Shown here piece after piece: positions 35,936 through 47,700 of a DNA stretch of 64,000 nucleotides. Position numbers and translations under genes: made by a program. The notes under the pieces are model-generated. The model was not told where the DNA came from, did not search any database, and saw only the letters and a program-made list of their open reading frames with translations. Where the stretch lies: positions 51,530,746 to 51,594,745 of the forward strand of contig NC_031495.1 in assembly GCF_000237925.1 (NCBI RefSeq), read 5' to 3'. Position 1 is the first letter of the stretch. Each line of letters opens with the position of its first letter. This DNA is from Schistosoma mansoni. Taxonomy: Eukaryota > Platyhelminthes > Trematoda > Strigeidida > Schistosomatidae.

Positions 35936-37654
35936 GTTTTATATCAGTCCGTCAATCATGTTCTTTTTGAAAGCTGTATAAGTTGTTATAGAGTTATAAT
36001 TTATGCTTATTTGTATTTCCCACTTTGAATTCGCACACTTTCAAAATCAACAGTTCCCTATACTTGATTCATAATTAAATAACTAAATTTCGAAAATCTG
36101 TTAACCTCTACACTTAATCTCAGTCATTTTCAAATGTAATTTGATCAAGACATTAGGATGTGACATAATCGCTTACGTGTTGACTTCAATTAGTATGACC
36201 TCAGACGAGTAATAAGTTTTACGGATCAGTAACTTAAATCTGTTACTTTAATGAACAATTATTTTATCCACATATATTGTCGATAATTATATTAATAACC
36301 AAATGGATAATAGATTTTGATGTTACACAACCCCTTTTACTTCGGCTTCATTCATTAATTATATTTACTAGTTTATCTTCAAATAGTTGAAATAATCCAT
36401 TGTGTCATTGCATAAAAATGAAGAGAATTCGGCGAAGTAAATTTTCTTTTCGACGAAGTCAATTAGGCTGTACATTCGTATTTATAGTTATGTGGAAAAT
36501 ATATATCCATATGTATAGAAATTCCCAATATACTAATTTAAGAACTAAATTTCCATGGACTGATTTTGTATTAATTCATTTGGTATTGTCCTAGATTCCA
36601 CTGCTAGCCACCATCCATTTTTGCTGAAGAACAAATAATGATTCATAAGACGAATTTCTACATTTCATCTCGGTAAATTTACTATAATAATATTTTATTT
36701 TACTACCTGAGTGATAGAGCACAGGCTTATAAAACCAGTCTATAGTTACTTTGATCGTGTGGAGGCTTATAACAACTATTCAGTCGTTTAAAATGAATTA
36801 GGCAGAGTAAGTTTCAAAGATGTAATGTAATAATCAAGACAAATGAATGAATAAACATCCTAGCCATTAATCCAATTATTTTAATAAAAAGAAAAGATTA
36901 TTATTGTTATCATGAGTATTATTACTTGTATAATGTGAAGATACTTTCAGTATTGAACATCTGAGATACTAAGATATATGCATGAATGAATAAATGCAGT
37001 TAAGAAATTAATGTATATTTTATACTGAAAATTTATGTTATGTTATTTATATTACTTAAATAATCATTATTTCTGCATTCAATTGTATAAAGAAATTACA
37101 GTAAATTATTTAATAAGCAGAAAATAATGATAATAAGAGTATATCTATATATATCAGTCAGTAATGTCAGCCGCAAAATATAAGACTCCATGTATATACA
37201 TAAAAAATAAATTTGTGAAACAATGAAATTTTCATTATTCTTGGTTTTTTTATATCAACGAAACATAATCAAAGAAATTAAATGCAGTTACGAATAAAAA
37301 GGATAGAAATTGTAGAGAAAACAAACAGTAAGGAATGAATGTTCTCATTTCGGTTGGAATGATGTTATTCTGCAGTTTGGTTGGTTGAAAGACAGTACTA
37401 GTATGGATATATATATGTATATAACATAGGTCTTCTTAACACATATCATTCTATCAATAATGCTTTAAATAAACATTTAAAAAGTATAAATAAATATGCA
37501 AAATGGTTAAAATAGATGTCAACAAATAAGATCAGTTTATGCATAAACAATAGTTAATGTTTAAAAAGCAATTATAAAACATTATTACTTATAATTAGTA
37601 TATCAATATGAATACAATTATGATATTAAGAGTATACACTAGAAATGTATATCA
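35936..37654. other. Intergenic DNA downstream of UNC13
   Basis: AT-rich. Besides the short SINE fragment at 36588-36632 no feature is recognised. Confidence 0.45.
36588..36632 (+). mobile_element. Family A SINE fragment starting at the ribozyme cleavage site
   Basis: Matches the 3' part of the family A unit (GATTCCACTGCTAGCC then ATCCAT and TTTGCT). The match begins at GTCCTAGATTCC, within about three bases of the predicted hammerhead cleavage point. Upstream sequence is unrelated. Confidence 0.65.
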
Positions 37655-37722
37655 GGACAGAGTGGGTCGGAGAATGCTGGTCGGCGGCCTATGCTCCATT
37701 GGGAGTAACAGGCGTAAGTAAG
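37655..37722 (+). mobile_element. SR2-like RTE LINE, extreme 3' end only
   Basis: About 65 bases match the last codons and tail of the copy at 47790-48345 ([23 protein letters not shown] reading, then GTAAGTAAGTA). A severely 5'-truncated insertion between the DR-A/RTE block and UNC13. Confidence 0.75.
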
Positions 37723-38298
37723 TATATATTATGTATTATCCAGATAACTGCCTTAGAGGTAGTTAAATATATATCAATAGTCTTCCAAGTGATAATAAAT
37801 ATTAATGATGATTTTAATCGAATGAATAAGTATAAAATAATCAAAATGAAAATGGAATAAAAACACAAGAAAACAAAATTATTAATTATCCTATATACTT
37901 TTCATAATTCTGTTATTGGTCAATTATGTTTCTATGGATATCTTATGTAGTTGATGTATGTGTACATGATTATTAATGGATAGATAGTTAGTTGTCTTAA
38001 TATTCCTAAGTATTAACATGATGAATTTTTGTGTGAAATTTTTTTGTTTTTAATTTTGAGGTAATTTCAATAAAATATTCACATAATTTATGTTTTAATA
38101 ATAAAATATCATCCAGAATAATGGTAAAATGAATAAGGCTAATATTGATAAATAAAGTTTTTTTGTTTCACCTACATAGATTGATGCAGATAAATCCTGT
38201 CAACAAAATAAGGAAGACAGTTGAAAAGTGTTTATCATTAGTTGATGAATAATTTTCATGGTCCCTGTGAATTGTTTACAGGAGAAAAGTGTAAGGCA

Positions 38299-38300
<2 letters not shown>

Positions 38301-38341
<41 letters not shown>
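38301..38341. repeat. (TA)n microsatellite at the UNC13 stop codon
   Basis: About 40 bases of pure TA repeat directly next to the UNC13 stop codon, so the 3' UTR of the mRNA should open with it. A shorter (TA)n lies at 39325-39346. Confidence 0.9.
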
Positions 38342-38344
<3 letters not shown>

Positions 38345-38749
38345 CGGCTACGTGGAACCGATCCATTCAATGAACTATTAGTAACAGAACCAGCACTATT
38401 TCCTATTGAATCACAAGGACTACGAACTTCTGATTTTAAACGAACAAATTCACGAGCTATCTCATCTTGAGAACGTTGTGATAATATACGTAATATAGTC
38501 CATCCAGTATCGTCAAGATGTAATCTTTTTCCCAGACTACAAATACATGCACATGCACCACTTTGACCAACACCAGTTCGACCATCTCTTGAATTCATTG
38601 TAGGTGAAGCATTTAACTCAGTTGTTGTTGCTAAATCACGTAGTTGTAATACAGTTAACCCAATCAATCGATCTGTTCGACCGAAACAATAATCTTTGGC
38701 ACACATATGTAATTCATAGGATTCTGGATCAGAACCAGCACTGAGAAAG
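38341..38749 (-). CDS. UNC13: UNC13 last exon, C2C domain end and stop
   Basis: Acceptor TTTCTAG ahead of 38749. It reads [20 protein letters not shown], then [19 protein letters not shown], a Ser/Thr/Asn-rich insert of about 25 residues that vertebrate UNC13 lacks here, [20 protein letters not shown] and [15 protein letters not shown], then a short Ser/Asn-rich tail ending SVPRSR. The stop TAA abuts a (TA)n tract. Confidence 0.95.
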
Positions 38750-41700
38750 CTAGAAATTTTGACAAAGAAAACAGAAAAAAGATTATTCTCATATAAAATT
38801 ATCGGATTGGATTCCTGGATGCAGGGTTGTAGATTCGCGCTAACGAGAGGTCCTATACTAAGATAAAACATCCTCTCAGTGCCCTCAGGTTTTCAATATT
38901 GGTAAAATTTGATCCGTTTGTGATTAAAAAACTGAAAACCCTATAATTTTCATAAAACTATATACTGACCAGAATGAAACTGCTTCACAAATATTAGGAT
39001 AATCTAAAAATATATATGACAGTTGACAATTAGGTTGAGTCAGTCGACGATAAATCTCTTGCAAGACTGGCACCAACTGGAGGATTTTGGAAAACGAGAT
39101 ACATTGAACAGTTACTTTGTTCAGTCTACTACTTATAAGTGATGGATCAACGACCTCACATTATATTAGAAACTAAAGCTTTACGTCTGGTAAGTATGAT
39201 GTGATTTAGCTACTGAATCCAAACAACTCTATTACTTTGATTAATTATTTGGACTTCTTCATAGGATCTCGACGTTATTTCTGGACACTTATTAGTTGAT
39301 CTAAAAATTGCGTTCCCACACTACTATATATATATATATATATACTGAGGTAAGATGGTAGTTGGAGGTGGTCAACAGGAAACCCTGGACCCGGGTTTCG
39401 TGCTACTTGGCACTCGTCAGCAAGGTGTACCTGTAATCCTGAGGGAACTGATGCTCCCTGGCGGATTCGATCCCGCGTCACTCAGCTTCACAGTCAGAGA
39501 CGTTACCACTGAGCTATTCGGGCCGCGACCAACCTCCTGTAGGACTGAAATGAAATCACAATTGATTGATCACTGGGTGGTGATCAATCTCATGCATGTC
39601 GCGTCCTTACCTCAATATATATAGGGCAGGGGGTGTCGAGCCACCTAGACTGGTGGCCACATTGCAACTCGATCGATAGCATTCGATCAGCACTAAGAAG
39701 GACCTGACATGCATGAGATTGATCACCACCCAGTGATCAATCAATTGTGATATATATATATATTCCAGGTTGTACATGATTTATCGTAATAAAGGTTGAA
39801 GATTGCAAATTTAGTGTATTTTTAAAAGTATTCTTTACGAAGATTCCTTTGAAATAATTCGTTAACTAACCCAATATGTCTTTGCATTTCTAAAAATCTC
39901 TATTATGTTTTCGCATACAGATGACATCATTTTTTTCACAAATAGTGTATTAAATTCCTCACCAATACCAGTCAAGAGATAAAAAGCCACAAGTCGTTGA
40001 TCACTATGACAGCGTTTGTACACATCAAGTTTTACACAGCTGATTTTCGATAAATCGATAACATAGAGCCTATAGGCTATAGCCTGTTTTATAGATATAA
40101 CCATCTAATGAAATTGAGTTTATATGAATAGAAAATCTTGTATTTTTACTATGCGTGTGGATATCGAAAAGTGTTTTAACACATGCAATATTGGCGGTCA
40201 TCGTTAGTATCTTATTTATCTATCATAAATATCCTCAGTGATATTGACGATTCATAACATACGCAGGTAAAAGCTACATCATCAATGATATTTGAGCTTG
40301 ATGATCAACTACTGTACTATATTAATTACCAAACGAAACGCTACAGGTCAAAACCACCTGTCATTTTAAGAGAATAGTTGTAAAGGATTAGTTTCAGTGG
40401 TTGTCAGTTGATCTACATTTTCGTCTTCAATTTGCTATGTGGTAGATCTTTGATAGATAATTCAATGTTTGGTTAAACAACATGGTAGTCAAGATATCCA
40501 AAAGTATTGAGACGACGTCTTAATTGTAGTTTGCATATGAATTGTGTTAATGACTACTCAACAATATGCTACATAACCAAACCCGTAACAGTCTCATAAC
40601 TATGACGAAATAGCTATTCAGTGTTTCCTTGTTTTCAATGGTGGTCTAAGATCATTCTGTAATTTGACTTGTGATTATTTGTTAATCATTCATTGGAAAC
40701 ACTTTTCTCTTTAACCCAAATACAATTGCTCAGAAGTTAAAATGAGTCGATTCAGAAATTCTAAATAAACATTAATTTGCTTCCCAAGAAACCTGAAATC
40801 TTTACTTTACAAAAAAGCTCATTACATTCAAATAAGAAACATATAAATTTCTAGAAAACATACAATGTAAATGTTTCATTAAACACAGGCGACCAAACAT
40901 TATTCTTTGATTTTGTTGCGAATTTATGCTTTTTTTCACTTAATAATGGACCGAATAATACCACTTCAATAAAAGGCTTAAATGTTCCCGATGTTGTCCA
41001 TTTCAAATTATTCGCTGCAATAACTAAACAGAAATAAAGAAGACATGAAATGATGTAACTTTAAAGAAAAAACAAGACAAAAATACTGTCCAACTTTACA
41101 TGAAATGTGCGATGATGACTGTTTCAAAAGCTAATAAAATTCATCAAAGTTTTATTTTACTAAAGGGTGCTTGTAGAGATTGCTGAATTTCACCGGTGCT
41201 GGCTCAGTGGTCTAGAGTTTAAACGTGCGACTCGAGACCTGAAGGTTCTGAGCTCGATTACTGATGGGCCGCGGATGCGCCATTGAGCAGCTCCACTTCT
41301 AAGTGATTCCTGGTTCTTAATGGTTGTCTGAGATCGGTGCGTGATGTAAAATATAATATTAAGTTTGATGATGCTGTAATTTGTTGAGAAAACTAGAGCT
41401 TATTATGGTTTGGAGAGGTTATCTATTCTCTGATAAGACGTTTTATAGAAAACGTCGGAAACTCAACTGCATATTAACTGGAATATTATTATTACCCTAA
41501 ATAATCAACCCGACGCTCAACTAAGTCGGAGGTATTAAGTCAAGATTTCTCGGGAATATTTTCAAAGAATCTGGTATGGTGACAAGTTTTTTCTAGATTT
41601 TATTAAAGAATGATGATTTGTGCAATTATTAATCAGTGATTTATAATAGCTACCTACAGATTTACCACCAAGCAGACATCTATGCGCGTACATCTCTTCG

Positions 41701-44700
41701 TCGCATGATTTTATCTGAAGTTAAGCATATATCCTATCCGATGATTGACCGAAATAAACATATCCTTCACATATCAGAGTGTTATGAATTTAGTGTATTT
41801 AACGTTTTTAGTATTATTTATTTCACAGTGGTAAATAGTAACAGTTCGTATTGTGAATGGTGTGATTCTATGTTTCTCACATATAGATGTTTAAATATAA
41901 AGCCTGTGACATCAGTCAACGTGCGAATAGAGAGATTTAAATCGTTGACGATATTAACTAATTATCGAATTTTAGTACGAATTGATTAATGTTTGAAATA
42001 TGAACCATTAAACTGTGTGTAGCTCATGGTATCATAATCACCTCACGATCTGAAGGTTTTGGGTCTGTTCCTAGGTATATAGTAAGGCTATGTTTCTGAG
42101 GCGTCCTAAAATATGTCAAAACAATTTTATGATGTCCCTTAGTTCTCAATAGTTTTTCTGAGGAACTTAAACTCTAAGAAACTGACTACAAACTGAGCAA
42201 TATCCACAGATATCTTACATTAAGGTGTTATCGACAGTAAATTGACATAATCTTTATTCGATAATACCAGTCTGCTCATATGTTTATTAGTTTTCAGCTG
42301 TACTCCAAATGATGTCAGTTCATGATGAAAAGTGCCTTCAAATGTTACGATATCTTCATAAAATGACCTAGATTTGGAATTGTCATAAATCCGAAGTTAC
42401 GTATGGATAAATTCAACACCGGGTTTCACGGGAATTACGATACCATTAAGTCATCAATTAGGAACCCAGTGTTCTATATTTTTTTCCCTCCAGTCAATAT
42501 ACGATTTAACGCTGTCTACACCCAAGTCAAAAATGATGCAGTTAGTCGTCAACACTAATAAAGGACAGCTGATCAGCTTTTCTTAGTTTTCGATGAACTC
42601 ATCTAATGTAAGTTTGTGATGAAAATTATCATCAAAGTATGCCATATGTAACAGGAAATACCTAAATGTTTAGTTTTACATAAAATTTTTAAATTCTGGA
42701 AAGTATGTTATACTAATAAATCTAAAATACGCTATGAATAGTAATATCGATAGTAGTACATTAATCAAAATAGTGTATTTTACAACTTCTCTGTCTTGTT
42801 TAAATCCATTTAATAAATGTGACTCATACATACATGTACATATAAGTACAATTAAAGGTTTTCTGGAGCTTTGTCTGTGTCTGAGATATACTGTGTTGTG
42901 TGAACAATGACCTTGAAAACGTACTTCAATAAGACAGTAAATTGAAAAAAAAAATTATAAAAACAAAACAATTGATATATTGTTTTACCAAGTTAGGCTT
43001 TTGAGAACTAACATTGAGTATTTCTACGATATTAATAGCCAAAAAAAACGCTGACTTGTCATTATTGTACCATGTTGTGTGATATATGTGAATGAACTTT
43101 ATGTTGGTGATAATCATATTCCTACAATGCATAAATGTAGCCTAACCGTTTGGAAAAACGCCTAGTAATTAAGGATTATCGATTAATTATCCGCCTCTTA
43201 TAACCCACTAGCTTCATACCTGACGGAATCATCATAAACGAAAATAGTATTTCAACCAAATAAGCGTAAACAGTATGTTAACGTATTGAGACCTTTGAAA
43301 GGAAAATAAATTTTAATTTCATCCAGTGTATACTATTACTGATAAATTTTGTACATTTTATATAAGCTTCCAAATGTTCTAGATCTGATACCCTGACCCT
43401 AATCGAAAAAGAATTAGTTTAGAATTATTTCGTTTTCACACAAACTGTTTATTTTAAGAGTATTATAGCTAATGAGAATGTTCAGTACAATGTTATACAT
43501 TTTCTTCAATTGTGTATTCCACTAATACAATACAACTTTACTGAATTAACAATGCCCTGATACGGCCGAGAGTGGGGAGGGTCCGCTCTCCCTCTCGAAA
43601 TGCTTTCACATGGTCACGAGTATATAGCCTCTGACAGGGAAGTCCTACTCACTGTCTTCTCGTGGCGGTGTTGTTGTTTACGAAATTGAGAGGACGAAAA
43701 GCGAATATCCGGCGCTTTAACTGGGTTGGTGGATACGGAAAGTCCACCTATGGGAACTGGAAAACCCTGATTCCAAACCAATGGTGTACATGGGCTCCAG
43801 TATCCTGAGGGAAAAAATGGCGTATGAACCTATTGTTGGTCACCATGGGACTGCATCTCCTCACGATGCTCCACTGCCTTGTGGGTTAGACCTTTAGGTC
43901 AAAGTCTCCGGGTATGGCGCCCTAAAAAAACCAACTGCTTCAGTTTGGGCACCTGTGCAGTATCACAGCCTTCACACAAATCAAATGAGATTTGTGCGGC
44001 GCATATGTATTCGGTGCCCCTTTGTACCAATATTTATGTGTTCAAATAAATAAATGTAAATTAGAATTTTAAGAAATACACTTTTTACATCCTATCGATA
44101 ATAAAGTTTATAATGTTGTTATTAGGCCGAATGATTTGACTTTATAGTTTACCCCTTTAATATTGCACATTGAGTTTTTGAACTAAATCGATATCGTGCT
44201 TTATGATTATTAGTTTTGTTTCATATCTGGCAAAAAAGAAAACGGTTCCACAAACACTGTATAATAATTAACTTAAGACAGTATGGTTTACAGAGACGAC
44301 AAAGGACCAACTTATGACCGTTAAGGTTTTATTCATTATGAGTAACATGGGGGAGAGAAATATAAACTAAAACTTTATTAAGTTATTCTCTTACTACTTT
44401 CCATTATAATTAGTGTTATTTAACTCATTATAATCTCTATTTATTGAAATTTGTTCACAACTTTGATTATTTAACTTAAGTTATTGATGGATTGTTTAAA
44501 AAATGAGAAAATTCAGAATAATTAGATATACAATAAAATGTATTGATTTGTAGTGCTGGTTGGTATGTTAAGCTTAGATACTTTATTCCAGCTTCTGGAC
44601 AAGCCAATTCTGGTTCGTGTTCTCTCGGAGGGTTCGCCAATTCTGTGGTGGTCGATATTCGATATTATCCTTAAGCTTCGTGTATTGTTCGTCCTGATAA

Positions 44701-47700
44701 CCGTTACTCGATAACGTCCTAACGGTGTATAAATCAGAAGGCGAATACGAAGTGTTGATTGCGTTTATTATTGAGCCATATACAGATATCCAAAATTACA
44801 GGCACGTTAAGCAAGCATGAAAGATTAGTGCCATAAAGCAGGCGAGTGAGCGTGAGAGTCGAATGAGCGAGCGAGAGATCAATTGATCGAGTCAGCGAGT
44901 AAGCGAGTGCAGTAAACAGGATTAAGATGTACATATTTATACAAATGGAAAAGAATGAATCATCGAATCAATTAGGCGATTAATAGTAAGGCTAGTAGAA
45001 TGAATACATGCGTAGGCGGTAAGCAATGCTCAAGCCTACATAATAAAGGTACAATAGAATAGATAGGTTGTTGTTGTACGAATGACTGTCCGTTAAATAA
45101 GTTAATAAAAGGCTTAACTAAATTAGATATGAACAAACTCAATAGTGTATGAGCTGCTATAGAGTACACGTTTTTGAACAGATGTTAACACTCTAATTCA
45201 GTATATATCGCTGTAAACTTTAAGCAGTTATTCATGAAGTCACGACAACTAAGGCGTGTAGTAAACTTATTTCATGTACCGTTCATTATTTAACAGTACA
45301 TTTGACAAAGGTACATTTCGTTTTTGCTTGTCTGTTTATAGAATAGTTGAGAACATTCTTGTCTTAAACTATATGTTTTTCGCATGAAACACACTGTTTT
45401 ACAAATCTTAATGAATTTTTAATTCACTACAATTTGATGAAAGGTGAATCTGACGTTTTTGATGCTTTAAACATTACGAAGTAATTCTGAATGATAACAA
45501 CTTGGAGTTAAATTTAGTTGAAAGGCTCCCCTTACTTTTCGAAAAGTCAAATGATTACTGATTATAATTATTTATGATTTACTCAAGTTTTATATATATT
45601 CAATATATATATGCATGAGTTTCAGTTGCTACATCATATTAACAGGGTGAGATTAAGCTTATTAACAAGATATATAAACTGTAAATCAGTTAACTATTTA
45701 CTATTTTATGTTGGTTGGGTGCATCAATATATGAAATTATAGTCAATGCATGATATATCATGTGATGGGTAATTTTTCTTTTAAAAAAATTAACCTATCA
45801 CCATCATAAAATGAATTTAATGTTTAATATGCCAAATTATTTTCTCTATCAAATATTTCTATCTGCCTTAATAAAAACATAAAATCTCCACAAAACCCCC
45901 TTTTACTAATGATTATATGCTCACTAGTGACTGGCTCCATGAGGTATTCCTTGGAGTTCTGGTGAGAAGCAGTGACCAGTGGAGTTCAACTAAGTCTGTT
46001 GTGAGATATCAACTCACTGAAGACAATGGTGAATGGTTGCTTAATTTCGTGGATTAGTTGAAGTTAGACATTAACACCATTGGATGCCTGCCGGCTTAGT
46101 GGTCGGTCCCGGGTTCGAATCTCGCGAGGCGGGATCTTGGGTGCGCACTGCTGAGGAGTCCCACAATAGGACGAGACGGCCGTTCAGTGCTTCTAGGTTT
46201 CCCAAGGTGGTCTAGGTTTAATTGACTCATGATTTCAACCACATAAATAATCCATTTAGTTCAAACATCATTATTGTTATAATATATTTTTTCAGTCGTC
46301 ATAAAATGTATCCACAATTAATTAATAAATTAATATATTTTGTTTCAATTTTATTTCTATCTTCATATAACTATTGTTAAGTCATAAAAAGTTATGTAGA
46401 TACGGTAAGAAATCATTTAGAACCAATTCAAAGGTTATGGTAAATCGAATCGGAAATTGTTTATAAAAAAAGTAAGATTTAAGGTTAGTAGAACATAACT
46501 TGATTTTTTTCTAAAAAAAAAACCTGTTTGGAACATTTTTGATTGTTTATATCTAGGTCACATATTTTCTGATAAAAAACATAATAAATTGGAGATCATA
46601 GAATTTTTAAATTCATATTGATTCACACCATAGTTATATCATGATAAAATCCCTAAAAAAATTTTGTTGAACAAATGCAAGTGATTCTATAAGTTTACTG
46701 AAACGATAGCTATTGCAAAAGGACAAGTGATGAGCAAACATATATTTACTGAAAGTTCAGATTGAATGAAGGAGAGTAACAGATAATGAAAGAATTTTGC
46801 AAAAATCCTTAAAACTGTTTGTTCATGAATTTGTTATGCCTTGGTAAGGTTGAAGGTGGGTAGAGTCTGCTCTCCCACTCGAAATACTCTTACATGATCA
46901 CGCGTATACAGCCACTGACAACGAAGTCTTACTTACTGCCTTTTCGCAACAGGGGTATGGTTCACGAAATAGGGAGGACGAAAAGCGAGTGTCCGGCTCT
47001 TCAAATGGGTTGGTGGGTACGGGGGGTTGACCTAGGGGATTTGGGATCAATGCTGCACATGAGCTCCAGGATCCTGAGGCAACAAATGACGTATGAACCT
47101 ATTATTAGTCACTGGTTACCATGGGACTACATCTCCCAACGTTGCTCCATTGACTTGAGGATTAGACCTCTCAGTCAAAGGCTCGGGGACTGGCCCTCTA
47201 AGGAAACCACTTGCTTCGGTTTAGGCGCCCTGGCAGTATCCCAACCTTCACACAAATCAAATGATTTGTATGGCATATATATATAGTGCCTCCTTGTATG
47301 AATGTTTGTGTGTTTAAATAAATAAATAAATAGATAAATAAATAATGTTTCACTCGTTACATATAAACATTTACGCAGTTTTCATTGGATTATACTCCTT
47401 CAACAACATCTTCAAACCCTAGTCTTTTCGATTACCGCTTATACTCTTACTACTTCTACCACGATGGGATTTGAATCGACAACTGCATCTCTGTACTAAT
47501 GTGGTATGGCAACTGGAACTGATGTACGTACTTACGAAGTTCTACGTTGTGACTGATTAACTGTTCTAATTAGTGACTAATATCTAGTTTAAGCATGACT
47601 TTAATCCAGACCATGGTTTATAAAATTGTCAGATGTTTATATTGAACTTGAAAGAAACTAAGAATTACCGAAATACTAATAATAATAATAATCCTGAAGA

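Larger units (their letters stand above)
39353..39755 (-). mobile_element. Hammerhead SINE family C with fold-back
   Basis: Minus-strand order: 46-base arm (39751-39706), spacer, the exact inverted arm (39600-39555), linker, tRNA-like head (A box 39516-39506, B box 39473-39463), hammerhead (39426-39382) and a tail ending ATCTTACCTCAG. TA-rich DNA borders both ends (39325-39346 and 39751-39762), so a target duplication there cannot be resolved. The architecture repeats that of the family A copy at 4232-4626, although the sequence differs. It lies in the last intron of UNC13 and in the same orientation as that gene. Confidence 0.78.

Noticed and set aside
39340-39620. Short element with TGAGGTAAG...CTTACCTCA inverted ends
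   Set aside because: The nine-base match coincides with the tail of the family C SINE and the inverted duplication; it is better explained as part of that fold-back.
46894-47286. 131-codon protein gene
   Set aside because: It runs through the DR-A repeat, is broken in the other DR-A copies and shows no motif.
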